Of a DNA stretch of 64,000 nt, positions 23,063 through 36,601 are shown piece after piece. The notes under the pieces were generated by a model, which ran no database searches, had not been told where the DNA came from, and saw nothing but the letters and a program-made list of their open reading frames with translations. Position 1 is the stretch's first letter, and each line of letters begins with the position of its first letter. Origin of the DNA: Saccharum officinarum (lineage: Eukaryota; Streptophyta; Magnoliopsida; Poales; Poaceae); NCBI GenBank assembly GCA_020631735.1, contig CM036159.1:98944701-99008700 (forward strand), read 5' to 3'. Made by a program: the position numbers and the translations under genes.

Positions 23063-25655
23063 ACTAAGACAAAGACTCCAAGGGCATGCTAGCTTTAGGG
23101 AATCAAGGTACGGGTAATCTAAAATCAAGATTTTCTTTTGCAGAAAAGCTTACTAAGGTAAGTCCTTATCTTCAATATTTTACTTTTACCATTGATGGTT
23201 CATTAACCAAATCTAGGTGATCCTAATCTAGATCAAAGTAATTATCATCAAATCCTTTCTCATTCTTTCTTTCATTCTAGTTCTTAACTACAATGTAAGT
23301 CAGGTGATCAAGTCTCCATAACCGAGGAGCAACGACGATTCGAACCGATTATACCCAGCTGGGGATCTCTAACATCACGACATATGTAGAACCAAATCTG
23401 CATATATCAACCCTCATTTAGATCTCCCAAAACCAGAACATGTCCATCGCCACCCGAGAGTACAGTACTCCTCGAACTCGGCCCGATTCTAGCCCCGAGG
23501 GTACACGCTACTCCCGCCATCTCTCCACTCCAGTGCGAGGTTAGACGTTCTCGTAATGGAATCACTAACATTTTGGGCTTACCCAAGGCATGAGGCTAGT
23601 TGCAAAGTCTCGAACACAACAGGCTTACAACGAACGGACCTTAACTGACAAGGCAGAAACACTACATTGAGACTCCTTTCCCAATGCATGTTAGTAGTGG
23701 CCAAACCACCCGCCCGATCTTTCAAGTTTATTCTCATATTTCAATATTCATTAAGTATGCCGTCATGGCTATGTAAACATTTCATTTAAAAGCTTAACTT
23801 CTAAGCATAGCGAAGCATACTACGCATTTTTTTGTAAAACAGGTATCAAGGTTGATATCGCAATAATCAAGGATGACAATACATCAATTAGGTTATCACT
23901 CAACTCCTAATTACTTAATGCAGTAAACCATAATATAAATAATAAAACATTTGTAAAATTCAAGGTAGGGTTTAAATGCACCGGAGCTTGCCTTGCTCGG
24001 ACACGACGACCGACTCAGACTCGAGGACTCCAACGTCTGGTCCGGAACCCACCGACGATCGCTCTTCTCCGGAGACCTGCTCGACGGCTTCGGCTTCTTC
24101 GAAAGCGGAAACTACACAAATACATAGCATGCTTTAACATGATGCTCGATGATAAACATGATGCTTGATGATAACATGCTATGAGTTACGACTTGAGTAC
24201 AACTTCCCTTCACGGTACAGTCGCAAACAGAGAACCTACTAACTAGTAGCGACAATTCTAGCGATACCAGCTTTTAACTTAACAAGTTACTAACGAGCTC
24301 AAACATGAAATTAAGGTGCCAAAGATCACCAAAGGGTAGTGACCTAAGGACATCACTCAATCAAAAGGGCACACAACACTTAAAGTTCTCAAATTAACAT
24401 TTATTTTCTATTTAAATAATTAGGGCATAATTAGAAGTTGATCAAACTTTATCTAAATAAGCTCAAACTTTTTCTATGGGTTAAGAAGGATTTATAACAG
24501 TGTCATAATAAATTTCATAATTTTTGGATAAATAAATTAATTATTAAAATTCCTGGAAGTTGCATTTAATCTTTATTAGAACCAATTAATTCTATTGCAC
24601 AAAGTATTCAAATTCATGATTTAACATTTTTCTTAGATAGTTTATACATTGAGAAGCTTACACAAAAATTTTCATGAATTTTGGAACTCTAGAAATTTTT
24701 TAATGAAATAAACAAATAATTGCACTATTCATTTATTTGAAAAAGAAAAACAAAAACAAAACTCGGGTCGGTTCTCTTTTTCTCCTGTGGTTCGACCCAG
24801 CCAGACGGCCCGCTCACGCGCGTCCATGCCCGCACGCACGCTTGGCCCAGCCGCGCGGCCCAGTAGTGGCCTGCCTCCGCCCGCGCGCGTCTGCTCTCCC
24901 TCTCTCTCTCTCACTGACACCGCGGACCCACTTGTCATCTTCCTCCTCCCACTCGACCGCTCGCTCCCGCGTGCCCGCGCGCTCACCCGCGGTGACCGGC
25001 CGGTGACTGAAGCTTCGATCGCCCAACCGAACCGACCAAAACGATCCATCCTTCCCTGCGAATCAACAACAACCCTAAATGCTAAGGTTCACCTTCCCCA
25101 GCACCCTCCCCGATGGCCATGGCGGCTCGGGACGACGGCAAGGTGGCTGACTCCCCTTCCCACGATGGTAGAGATTAAAGACAGGCGAGCATCACGCTCA
25201 GTAGCTCACCGTGAACTCACAGGTGGGGGTAGAGGTGGTCTGGAGTGCCCGGTCGACGGTGAGGCGGTGAGGGCGACCCGGACGGTGGCGACAAGACGCT
25301 GTTCCGACGAACACAGGACACAAAAAGGGAAACCATCAACGCGATGAGCAGCACAACATCGAGTAGGACCCTGAACACAAAGCGGTTAAGCTAGAGACTC
25401 ACCGAGATAGGCTGGCCACGGAGAGCTCGATCACGGCGGTGATGGTGACCACCGCGAAGGAGAAGACGGCCCTACCTAGCTCGGGATGAAGGGAGGCACT
25501 GCAATGGGGCTCAGTGCCTGCGCGAGGGCAAGGCGAAGCTGGTGCCCCGGTGAATTGGGTCGGGAAGTAGCAGGGACGGTGAATTTGGCGAGCACAGCAA
25601 AGGGCAGCGGCGGCGATCGTCAGAGAAGAAAAAGTCGAAGACGACGACTAGAGGT

Positions 25656-25664
25656 TATATAGGG
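25656..25664 (-). promoter_or_regulatory. Candidate TATA box in Tekay-1 LTR
   Basis: On the minus strand CTATATAAC stands within the GC-rich block, at the expected kind of place for the U3/R junction. It is followed by a leader-like sequence and a second donor-like CGGTGAGTC near 25402-25410. Confidence 0.5.
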
Positions 25665-26988
25665 GAGGCGGGGCAACGCGAAGACGACACGCAAGGGTGG
25701 CCCTACTCGCCGAAGCAGCAGCTGGCGGCCTCGGACGCGCCTGGAAGCAACCCGGCCGCTCGCCGGCGCCCATGCCGGCTGGTGGCCGTTTTCCATTGGC
25801 ACAGCACTGTAGCATCCCCCCCAAAACTCTGAAATTCAAACTGGTTTTTCAAATTACTTTCAAATTCATGTAATAACTTGAAAAACTTCCAATGTATGAA
25901 ATCTTCAGAATTTCAAGCTCTACAAGTTTTGTATTGAACACTTTTTCAAATTATCACTGGATTTTGAAAGTTGAGTTTAAATTCAAAAGGGGACATATTT
26001 TTTAGATTTGGTAATTTAGAAATTACTTTTGATTTTATATTGAAACTTCAAAATCTCCAAACATCAAAGTTGTATATCTTGACTAGACCTCCAACTTTGC
26101 TGTTCAAAACTTTTTCAAATTCTGCCTCCATTTTAAAATCCTAGTTTGGGGACAAAAATGAATTAAATCTGAAATTTGTTTATTTTCAAAATTGCTCCAC
26201 ATTTTACACTAAAACTTTGAAAACTCAAAACACCAAAGTTGTAGCCCTTGAAAAGTTCTACAAACTTGGTTTTGAACTTTTTCCCAAATTTTGCTTAGAT
26301 TTTGAATTATTTCAAAAGGGGTAAAACAGGGTTTTGAAATTTAGGGTTTTCGGAGGAATTTTAAATTGGAATTTGTTGCTACTTTGATTTGTGATTACTT
26401 AGTGATCAAAACCTCACCCAAGGGCATCATTTGGACCAACATGACATGGTTGACCAAATGCCACTCTTGGTTGACCAATTAGCTTTTGAAATTCTTTTAC
26501 ATTTTTCCCCAATTTTGAATTTGAATTCGAATCGGAAAACTCATGACAAGTTTTGGGACTCCAATTCAAACTCAAATTTGGAGCTTCATTTTAGATGTTG
26601 TACTTGAGCTCATACCCTACACTTGACACTAGTGTGCAACACAGTCGCACACCTCAAATTACGTAGGGCATGGACTAAGCATTTGCGGTGGCATTCGAAA
26701 TTAGGGTTTTCGGGTTCGGAGCACACCACTGAGAAACACATTCAAACTAGATAAGTAAACTTGTTTTAGTTGATGCATAACAAAGTTAACCTAACAGGGA
26801 TGCTTTGCAATACATTATGATGACATGGCAGATTAATTAGCACTATAACACCTGGGGTGTTACACTAATCAAGCTTTGTTCTAGTGTCTTATGAATTTGT
26901 AGGAAAATTTTTATAGACTATTCACCGCCCCCTCACTGTCACAGCAGCACGGAAGGTGCCAGCTCACAGGACTCAAATTTGGTAATAG

Positions 26989-27211
26989 ACTATCTCCAAC
27001 AGTCGTAACCCAAAATACAAGACCCATTTCATGTTTAGATATCGCTAAAGGCAAATGTTTCAATACTCATTTTTGTCTACTCTGACAACAAGACCCAAAA
27101 GAAAACTCTTTATGCAAATGGGTCTTCAGGAGAAAGGATAATTAGTTTAGGTTGTCTCTCCTGGCACTCAAAATGGGTCTCCAGTATAGGAACTCTGTTG
27201 GAGGCCGATAC
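26989..27211. repeat. MITE-like repeat with inverted ends
   Basis: The ends TCTCCAACAGTC and GAACTCTGTTGGAGG are inverted, and the interior is AT-rich with no coding potential. This is the look of a short non-autonomous DNA transposon common in grasses. Exact ends and superfamily are uncertain. Confidence 0.4.
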
Positions 27212-27347
27212 AGTACTATCAGAGACCAATTTTACGTACAAAAATAAAAATGTCATAGTTGATATGGACTTCTACCCTCTGTTCTTTGATATGAAACAAA
27301 CTGGTTGATATAGACCCATCTATAGATATGCTCTCTTAGCATCATCC

Positions 27348-27500
27348 CTGGCTAATATCATGATGGAATTCATCAATTGGCTTTCCAAGCCTTGGATCAG
27401 CAACTATATCATTCATATCAACCTCAATGCGGGGTCTTTTTAGCTCAACCTGACTCCATTAGTTGCAATCTTTGAAGCATCTTTCTTAGCATAATATCTT
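27348..27500 (-). pseudogene. Relic resembling a TTF/MYM-type zinc finger hAT-like transposase
   Basis: On the minus strand one frame reads KRPRIEVDMNDIVADPRLG and then KPIDEFHHDI. This resembles the segment before the TTF zinc finger in plant 'zinc finger MYM-type 1-like' proteins, which derive from hAT-type transposases. The upstream frame (DASKIATNGVRLS) is shifted relative to it. The GC-rich stretch at 27640-28060 on the same strand may be the former first exon or leader. I recall the family by pattern only. Confidence 0.4.
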
Positions 27501-29105
27501 TCCATTCTGATATAGTAGTCCATTATGCCCTACAATATGAAATGTTGCAAAAATGCAAAGTGAGATCACCGAATCAGAATCACTAAGTGTCTAAGTATTC
27601 AAAACAAAAAAAATAGGAACAACATTCACCTCATTGAGAAAGGAAAGAGGAGCAGCTGAAGGCCCTGGCTGGCTGTGGGCCGTGGCCGCCGGGCGCCGGC
27701 CAAGGCCGAAGCATGGAGGCTGGAGGGGAGGGCTGAGGAGGGGGCGTGCCGGCGCGCAACAGCTGGCCATCGGCAAGGCAGCTGGCTAGCGCATTGGCTG
27801 AGGGCGGAACCGGCCGCAGAGGAGGACAGGGCGTCGCTGCATCACGTCAGGGCAACTCGCGAGGATGGGGATGGGATGCATCGGGGCGTGCGACCGCTCG
27901 ACTTCGAACGAGATATAGCCTGTGGGAGGGATTGACACTTAGGGTTAGTGGGGGTTTTGGGCTGGGCTGTGAAGATCTGCTGCCTTGTTTTCGGCGCAAG
28001 ACCGGGGCTGCAGCCCCGACAGCCCCCTTGTATCCGTCCTTGGCTGGCGGAGTCGTCGTACTCAGCTATGCCATTCTCCTCGTCGTTGATGGAGTCCGAC
28101 ACATAAATTGAGAACGTAGTTTCTAAATGTAATATCTACACAAAATAAATAAATATAGAAACTACGTACAGTTTTAGCATTGAGACTCTCCTTAATCCAG
28201 CTACAACTTTCAAAAGGGCAATGCAAAGATAGCTTCCATTTCGCTGAAGTGACGTTGCATACAATACAACAACCCACAAACGCTAGGATTTGAGTGGATG
28301 TGTACGCCTAGCGTCTGCAGCAGTGCTATCTGTGAATCCGTTCCGTCTGTTGGGCTGTGGGCTGTCACATGCGTGCGCTGCCGACCTGTCTCTGCTCGCA
28401 GTGTGGCAGTGTGGGCAGGGTCGCAGGGACCAGGGACTAGGGAGAGCAGCACGGCCACTCTCCTCGGAGAAGCAGCAGTTTTTCACCGGAAATCCGGAAT
28501 GGCACCATGGATTGGTGGGGACAGGCCGTGCCGAGATTCTTGTGCTTGGAACATCACAAACTGTTTGCTAGTACTGGTTCGGATGAAGGTCTCCGTGGCA
28601 TGAAATAGCCACGCCGCAGGGAGCAAGAAGGGGGCAAGGGCTAAAATGTCAATTCACTCTCTCTCTCTCTGTCTATCTTAAAATCTTCAATAAATATATA
28701 ATCATTACAGCGTGATCGATACATTTTTTTTAAAAAGTCATAATTAATACATATATAGATCATTAAGCACAGAGTACAAAGGTCCGAAAACAATCTCGAT
28801 TACATGAATGTATAGCAGCGAAGCTATGACAGACAACCTTACCATAGAATAACAAGGAAGAAGTAAGCAACAGATATAGAATGCGGTTTGCAAGCCTAAA
28901 TCATTTGCAACGGTACAAAATGATGGGTAGCGTTCAAAATGTCGTCCCTTAAGATGTACACGTCGATGGCATTGAGTTGTAGCAAAGAGTATTACCAAAC
29001 CAACACCGTACCAAAGAAAATGATTTTCACTAGCACATGAACTACGATATGATATGGAAGCACACAGTAGTGAGAGATGAAGTTGTCGGGCTAATATAAG
29101 CCGTA
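27501..29105. other. Intergenic DNA, no supported gene
   Basis: 27640-28060 is GC-rich and opens frames in several directions without domains. 28100-28700 has short open frames only, plus a small CT run near 28660. 28750-29100 is AT-rich. Nothing here is convincing as a gene. Confidence 0.5.
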
Positions 29106-29344
29106 CTCCCTCCGTCCTAGAAAAAGTGTCGTTTTAGGTTTTTCAGACATCGTGTTTGACCGTTCGTCTTATTCAAAAAATTTTAATAAATATTATTTAT
29201 TTTGTTATGACTTATTTTATCATTAGAGATACTTCAATAATAATTTATTTATTTTATAATTTGCACAAAATTTTTGAATAAGACGAACGGTCAAACACGA
29301 TGTCTGAAAAACCTAAAACGATACTTTTTATAGGACGGAGGGAG
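29106..29344. mobile_element. Stowaway-type MITE
   Basis: The terminal inverted repeats CTCCCTCCGTCC and GGACGGAGGGAG are flanked by TA on both sides (29104-29105 and 29345-29346). The arms pair over about 75 bp around an AT-rich centre, so the element folds into one long hairpin. This is the classic Stowaway (Tc1/mariner-derived) signature. Confidence 0.92.
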
Positions 29345-29576
29345 TAGATCTGTTAGGTGCTTTACCAGGCTTAAGCAAAATTTGGCATGCAAGTTGTCAT
29401 CAAAACTGACATACATATTCTGCGCTTACAATGTAAATTGTGAAATGACCAATACCACATACAGTATGTTGACATCCTGTGGCAAAATTTATCTATAAAT
29501 GGTCATACGGTTTTCTATAATCTCAGTTAAAGTTAAAAAATCTTTGATTTTAATACGATGTAGAAATAGCATACAG

Positions 29577-29815
29577 GCTGCGTTTAGATGCAAAAATTTT
29601 TACAAAATGGCACTGTAGCTCTTTTCGTTGTTATTTGGCAAATATTGTCCAATCATGGTCTAATTAGGCTTAAAAGATTCGTCTCGTCCATTTCGTCTAA
29701 ACTGTGTAATTAGTTTTATTTTTTTATCTATATTTAATGCTTCATTTATGTGTCCAAAGATTTAATGTGACGTGGAATCTGAAAAATTTTGCAAAATTTT
29801 CTGAGAACTATCGGA
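29577..29815 (+). repeat. Grass MITE-like repeat, copy A
   Basis: It carries the diagnostic interior TTCGTTGTTATTTGGCAAAT, TCTAATTAGGCTTAAAAG and AACTGTGTAATTAGTTTTAT. It is in the same orientation as copy B at 29872. The boundaries are approximate. Confidence 0.6.
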
Positions 29816-29871
29816 AAAAACACTCCGGTTCATCAGTTGGACGATTCAAACAAACGACTCTCCCCAGCGGC

Positions 29872-30123
29872 CTAGGCCAGTTTAGTTCCAATTTTTTTTT
29901 TTGGCAAAATGAACACTATAGCATTTTCGTTGTTATTTGGCAAATAGTGTCCAATCATAGTCTAATTAGGCTTAAAAGATTCGTCCCATGGATTTCATTT
30001 AAACTGTGTAATTAGTTTTATTTTTTATTTATATTTAATGATTCATACATGCGTTTAAAGATTCGATGTAACGGGAATGTGAAAATTTTTGCAAAATTCT
30101 TGGAAAACTAAACTGGGCCCTAG
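29872..30123 (+). mobile_element. Grass MITE-like repeat, copy B, with inverted ends
   Basis: It starts CTAGGCCAGTTTAGTTCC and ends AACTAAACTGGGCCCTAG, giving near-perfect inverted ends. The interior is the same as copy A. It is a short non-autonomous DNA transposon with no coding capacity. Confidence 0.65.
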
Positions 30124-30315
30124 CCTAAAAGCCCTAGAGGCCTATAGACAGGCTGCCTCTACCTAGCTACTCCTAGCTCAAAGACAGACACAACAAGCAT
30201 GACATCATCGTTGTCACTGCACCGTCCACCCTAGTCGCATTCTGCAGCTGCCAGCTGGTAGGGTGCAGCGACCGGCGTGTTGCACTCTGTGTTTACTTTC
30301 TAAAAAAAAAAAGTA

Positions 30316-30545
30316 CCGTGAAAAAAAAATTCCCTGTCACATCAAATTTGCGATATATGCATGAAGTATTAAATGTAGATGAAATAAAAAACTAATTGTA
30401 CAGATTGGTTGTACTTTGCGAGACGAACGTTTTGAACCTAATTAGTCAACGGTTGGACACTATTTACCAAATAAAGTAAAAAATGTGCTACAGTACTTTC
30501 TTTTACACATTTTTACATTTTTTACACAACTAAACACAGCCGTTG
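30316..30545 (-). repeat. Grass MITE-like repeat, copy C (opposite orientation)
   Basis: The reverse complement carries the same interior as copies A and B, and the copy ends AACTAAACACAGCC. It is more diverged. Confidence 0.55.
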
Positions 30546-32440
30546 GCCCGTTGCACGAAAAGAGAAAAGAGGGCATACCTGATCCTGCTGACTTGGTTTG
30601 ACCGTTGGACGCTACCGCTAGTCTCCACTAGAGCACTACCATCTCCAAAGAGACCGGTCTCATCATGTGTTAGCTTTTCCCAGGAGGACGGCTTGAGGAC
30701 TGTATCTGTAATCTGTGTGCACGGAAGAGCAAAAAGTTCGTTCCTGAACCTTATCACACTGCTCCACAGCGTTCACGTGTGGCCTTTAACAACATATCGA
30801 GTAATCACTTGGTCTCATCAAGACCCATTGATAAACCTATAGGCTAACTCGTCAGCAATCAAATACCAGAAAAACAATCTAAGACTCGTGGCCTCATCAA
30901 CAATTAAATCCAGGAAACACACAGGGATAACTGAACAGGGCAATAGCACATCAGTCAACAGTGCTAGCTCTCCTACCCCCCACACCACCACCACCCCGAA
31001 AAAAAAATGTTAGCATCAAATTCCACTCGTGTCGCTTTTGGCTCCTTGCTCTTTACCATTTCCCAGAACAAGGACGACTGAACACTCCCTTTGTAGTCGT
31101 GTAGGAGTAGATTGAAATGGAATAGAGTACATCCAAATGAGACCTATAATAAGCCCTGAAGTCCTGTTTGGATGATTAGCAATTTTATACACCTATAGAT
31201 ACAATACATTTGTAATTTGTTGTGCACAACAAAACCCTTGGAACACAAATGATTTTCTACAACCATGGAAAATGTTGTTTGGGTCAAGAATGCTCCTGTT
31301 GTTTCTCTTCCTATCTGCCTCCTTCAGATCCGACTTACCATTCCCCGACCTCTGGTACCCGCTGTCCACCGGTGCGGGCGCGGGCGCGGGTAACAAATTT
31401 TACCCAACATCCATTACGGGTACAGGTAAGAAATAAAATTCGCGGGTACACTCGCGGGTGGGCATTTGCTCTACCCGTAGCTTACCTGACCCGCTGTCAT
31501 CCTTAATCCCCGTCGACATCGTCGTCAACATACCTAAAACCAGCCACGTCTACCCGGAAATCTGTAGTCTATACGCGCCAGTGACAAGCTGAGCTAGCGT
31601 GGAGGTGCCTCCCTGCCCTCGACCATGCCACCGCTGTCATGCGACGACTAGGCAGACGCCATGACCACTGTCGCATCATCAGTCCCGAGCGCCGAGAGCT
31701 GGACGATCGCCCTTAGACTACCCGTAGTGGGTACTCTAAAGAGATACTCTAAAGCTTTAGAGTATGAATATAGAGTAAAAACTGCTGCACTGTGTGCTCT
31801 AAAACGATACTCTATCCTTTCTCTCACTCTATATTTAGAGTAGTACAGTGCTTACTCTATAGTATGCAGTGGCGGGCTCCACTAGCTAAACAAAGGAAAA
31901 AATGCTATAACTCACAAACCAAAAATCCAAATTAAATTTCGATTGCACCATTAAATTCATCTCAATAAATCATTCAAAACTAGATCACACATGGATATAT
32001 TTAGATAAAGTGACAAGTGGATTTCAAAGTGGATAGAGTGGATAGAGGATGATATAGAGAATGGATGAGTGCGGAAGAATTAAGTATAGAGAAGAGAATC
32101 TTACTGACTATAACGTATAAAGGATAAATATAGAGATCAATACATGCGGACAGCCTTACGGCTCCTCCACCCGCCGATGCCTTTGCCGGCACGCATCCAC
32201 CGGACCATAGATGGGATCCCCACGCTGCCATCAGCAGGTTCTGGTGAGTGGGTCCAACTTGAGAGAGCGAATACGTTCATTTTTCTTTTCGGGTCTCGAT
32301 AGACGATTATTTTTTCCGGTTGTTTTGCCTCAAACCAGTTGTAATATTTGTGGTCTCACCGCCCATCCAAGCGAAAAATTACCTCTTGGGTTGGAAAAAT
32401 ATACAGCGTTTTTACTGATTACCATGCTTCCAAATGACCC
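30546..32440. other. Intergenic DNA with transposon scraps
   Basis: No gene is supported. 31360-31505 is rich in GCGGGTA/TACCCG motifs in both orientations, which looks like a MITE remnant. 31712-31870 has repeated ACTCTAAA/TTTAGAGT inverted motifs. The rest shows short open frames only. Confidence 0.45.
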
Positions 32441-32443
32441 TAA

Positions 32444-32872
32444 CACTACAGGAGGCTGGTGCTTCCCGAGTGCCTAATGCACTCGGGGAAGAGGCAAAAA
32501 CACTTAGAGAAAGCTTCCCTGAGTGTTGCATTCGGAGAAAAGTTAACGGGGAATCTCATAACGGTGAAGAGCTCTTCCCCGAGTGCCAAAAAAACATGCA
32601 CTCGGGGAACACTCGGGGAAGAATTGACGCCGTCCACTCCAACGGCCGTTGCCGTTAGTTTTTTTTGAAGAATTTTGATTTTTTTAAAAAATTCTTCCCC
32701 GAGTGCCGCATGAGAGGTACTCGAGGGGGAAGAAATTTGTTTCTTTATTTAAAAAACCTCTTCCCCCGAGTGTCTCTCATACGACACTCGGGGAATAAAT
32801 TGGTTTCTTTTTTTTTAAAAAAAACTCTTTCCCGAGTGCTTCTGCCAGGCACTCGGGGAAGCCACCACTGAA
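32444..32872. repeat. CACTA left subterminal repeats
   Basis: About a dozen copies of a 10-13 bp unit CTTCCCCGAGTGC occur here in both orientations, with slight variation and spacing of 5-60 bp. Confidence 0.85.
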
Positions 32873-32908
32873 AACAATTTGTTTTGGCTTTTTCATGTAA
32901 ACAAGAAA

Positions 32909-34483
<1,575 letters not shown>

Positions 34484-34577
34484 TCTTGTCAGTGTTCTTG
34501 ACAGCGGCACTAGCTTCCTCTTGCTTCTCCATATTGTACAAAGGCAAAGTTCCTACGAATGCGAATGTTGACAATAA
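34484..34577 (-). pseudogene. Captured exon of an SR splicing factor (RS31/RS40-like) RRM
   Basis: On the minus strand the sequence reads VNIRIRRNFAFVQY and, after a one-base frame change, EKQEEASAAVKNTDK. This matches the RNP1 motif (aromatic residues in NFAFVQY) and the second helix of the second RRM of plant RS-type SR proteins, where IRRNFAFVQ is characteristic. It lies inside the CACTA element, so it is best explained as a captured gene fragment. No neighbouring exon was recognised, and the frame change means it is not functional. The family call rests on pattern memory. Confidence 0.55.
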
Positions 34578-36000
34578 CCTTTAGTATATTTCCGCTGTTA
34601 GCATTCTCTTAATAGCAAAGCCATGATTGAACTATCTGCATAGCATATAACAACACAAGAACTACCAAGCAACAGGCTAACCAGACAAATCTTTTTTTTT
34701 CCTACGACTATAAACTGACCAAAGTTTGATGTGGAGATTATCAAGAGCAGTCAGTGGTTTGACGCAAGTCAAACCATACAAATATTCTATAGAAAAAGAT
34801 GCATGGTGTGATTTGCAATTTGACATTCATCAAAATAATTTGCGCTCACTATCAACATGAGGGCAACATTTCTACCAGGCCACGATAGCCACATTCTTTG
34901 AAGAATTGCTATCAGATGAGCTTATTCAAACATCAGTTGCTAGACATTCAGAGGATTAATTGCTTAGTAAATTTAGCTTTCTGATGATATTTATTGGCAT
35001 TCCATTTGGGTATAACACAAGAGTAAACAAACACTACCCAATAGAAATTTTTCATAGTGATGAGAGCGGCTGATCTTATTGTAAGTAGATAAATAACTAT
35101 GCAGTCCAGAAGGGAAAAACAAAAATCTAGGCCTATATGGGGATGAAGCAAAAGCAGATATGGATACATACTTAAATAAGGCAACAACAAAAACTGCATC
35201 ACTATTAGAAAAATAGGAAGTAAGCACCTATACCAAAGCCAATGATAGCATCCCTTTTTTACATTATATTTGTCAGTAGAAATACAGAAGTGGGATTTAT
35301 AGGTTCATCCTTGAGGGCTGAGCCTATCAATCTAGTTGTCGGTGCATTCTTCTTTTGACATGAAACCAAGAATAAATGTTATATTAATATAAATGGTCTT
35401 AACTTGGAATGATATAGATGGCTGCAAATATAGTTTCAGTCCACAAAAACAGAAACAAATAATTTTTCCAAGATCCAAAGAACAAAGGATGGCTGCATTA
35501 AGGATGGGTATCAGTATATCACAAAGACATTTTAATAAGCACATCACTGGAATACATTTTTCATCCTATACTAGCTGGTTACCCCACGCTTCGCGCGGGA
35601 GGAAAGGTGTAATTTCTTACTCGAATAGGGAGGCCAAAAGGGGTTTCCATTGATTCACATCTTGCTGTAAATTTTAGCACTAACCTTGGACTCATCATCC
35701 ATGGGCAGTTTCAGTGTCAGGCAGGCTTCTATTTTGGTGTGCTCAATGTCATTATCGCCTATGTATTACAGGAAGCTGTAGCTGGCTGGATTGAAAACTT
35801 TGTAATTACTGCATAGAAGAAGCAATTAAGCAATGCATATGTCCATATTGTTGAGCAAGAATGTTCAGTTTCAAATGAGGGAAATGTCATGATATATCTC
35901 AAATTGGGTCCGGTGACACCTACCGAGGACTTCCATCATTCCATGTCAAATTGAAAATAGCAAGTTGTATTCGTATACGTTCTTCAGATCGGAAAGGCCA
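34578..36000. other. CACTA interior with a Helitron-like 5' terminus candidate at 35564
   Basis: No gene is supported. At 35564 TCCTATACTAGC is followed by ACCCCACGCTTCGCGCGGG. TC-start plus CCCGCGCTTCGCGCGGG-like palindromes are seen at Helitron ends in plants. I could not find a convincing CTRR end with a hairpin downstream. Confidence 0.3.
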
Positions 36001-36351
36001 CGCGGGTGGTGCTCGTCCTCCGCGGCCGGCTGATGCGGCCGGAGAGGCCATGTCGCACACCGTCCAGCGACTCCGCCCAGGGCTGTCGACTTCCTAGGAG
36101 AGGAGCGCCCGTGCTGCTGCTGGGGGAGCACCACGAGACGCCACGCACGTGGATCTCACTTGCCGCTGCCTTCTTGCGCCGAATCCTGCACCCTCCTCGA
36201 TGGATCCAACGATGGTCGTTGTCCTTCTCGAGCGCACGGAGCTGCAGCACCGCTGCTCCCCAGCTCTACGCGCTGAGGCGTCGCGCTGCGGGAGGAGCCT
36301 TAAGCCCCGCGCCGCCGTCGCGTGGACCTACCCACTGCAGTGCGCCCTCGG

Positions 36352-36590
36352 CCTCAACCATGGGCGTGAGTCCGTCGCCGCCGTCGCCTACCAGTATACG
36401 TGAGGAGAAGAGAGGAGAGAGCAGGAGGTTAGGGTTTGGAAGGGGTGAAGAGGTGTTTATATACTTGTGTTTTCGATCGAACGGCTCTGATTCATCGGAG
36501 GTTCATCCAACGGCTGGAATATATCGAGCCACATAATGCAGGCCCAAAAACCTTTGAATGGGCTGGCCATTTTTTAAAAAAAAATCTTCC
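36352..36590 (-). promoter_or_regulatory. Captured plant promoter-like segment inside CACTA
   Basis: On the minus strand there are TGGGCC-type site II motifs near 36540-36560, a TATATAAAC box near 36455, then a CT-rich leader with an AAACCCTAAC telo-box and an ATG at about 36363. The frame from that ATG stops after about 30 codons. This arrangement is typical of housekeeping or translation-related plant genes, but the gene itself is not identifiable. Confidence 0.45.
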
Positions 36591-36601
36591 CCGAGTGTCG
36601 C

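Larger units (their letters stand above)
15903..26864 (-). mobile_element. Tekay-1: Ty3/gypsy chromovirus, minus strand, left LTR cut by gap
   Basis: Read on the minus strand the order is 5' LTR (26864-22605), primer site (22602-22591), ORF0, gag, protease, reverse transcriptase, RNase H, integrase, chromodomain, polypurine tract and 3' LTR (16875 leftward into the gap). The chromodomain after integrase and the sequence style ([24 protein letters not shown]-like motifs) fit the Tekay/Del group of plant chromoviruses. Gag and pol share one frame in the ancestor. This copy is dead, with at least eight in-frame stops and three frameshifts in gag-pol. The right flank after 26864 is CTAAT, and the matching left duplication is lost in the gap. 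Confidence 0.9.
22605..26864 (-). repeat. 5' LTR of Tekay-1, about 4.26 kb
   Basis: On the plus strand it runs from TGTCACAGAACC to GGGTGTTACA, giving TG...CA ends on the element strand. The boundary at 22605 is set by the adjacent primer site and by the equivalent LTR of Tekay-2. It is unusually long. It has a GC-rich block at about 24780-25800 holding a TATA box, and a long U5 part from there to 22605 with a splice donor and hairpin. Confidence 0.85.

Noticed and set aside
24729..25347. GC-rich open frames of 100-186 codons on both strands in the Tekay-1 LTR
   Set aside because: All frames are open because of composition. There is no domain, and the region is U3/R of an LTR.
25809..26864. 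A short 1-kb LTR for Tekay-1 starting TGTAGCATCC
   Set aside because: The primer site at 22591-22602 sits beside TGTCACAG at 22605, and Tekay-2 has the same layout with two complete LTRs near 3.9 kb. The short version would leave a 3.2-kb leader without parallel.
32458..32872. CRISPR-like or satellite array from the repeated CTTCCCCGAGTGC units
   Set aside because: The units are short, occur in both orientations and lie only at the two CACTA ends, which is the normal subterminal structure.
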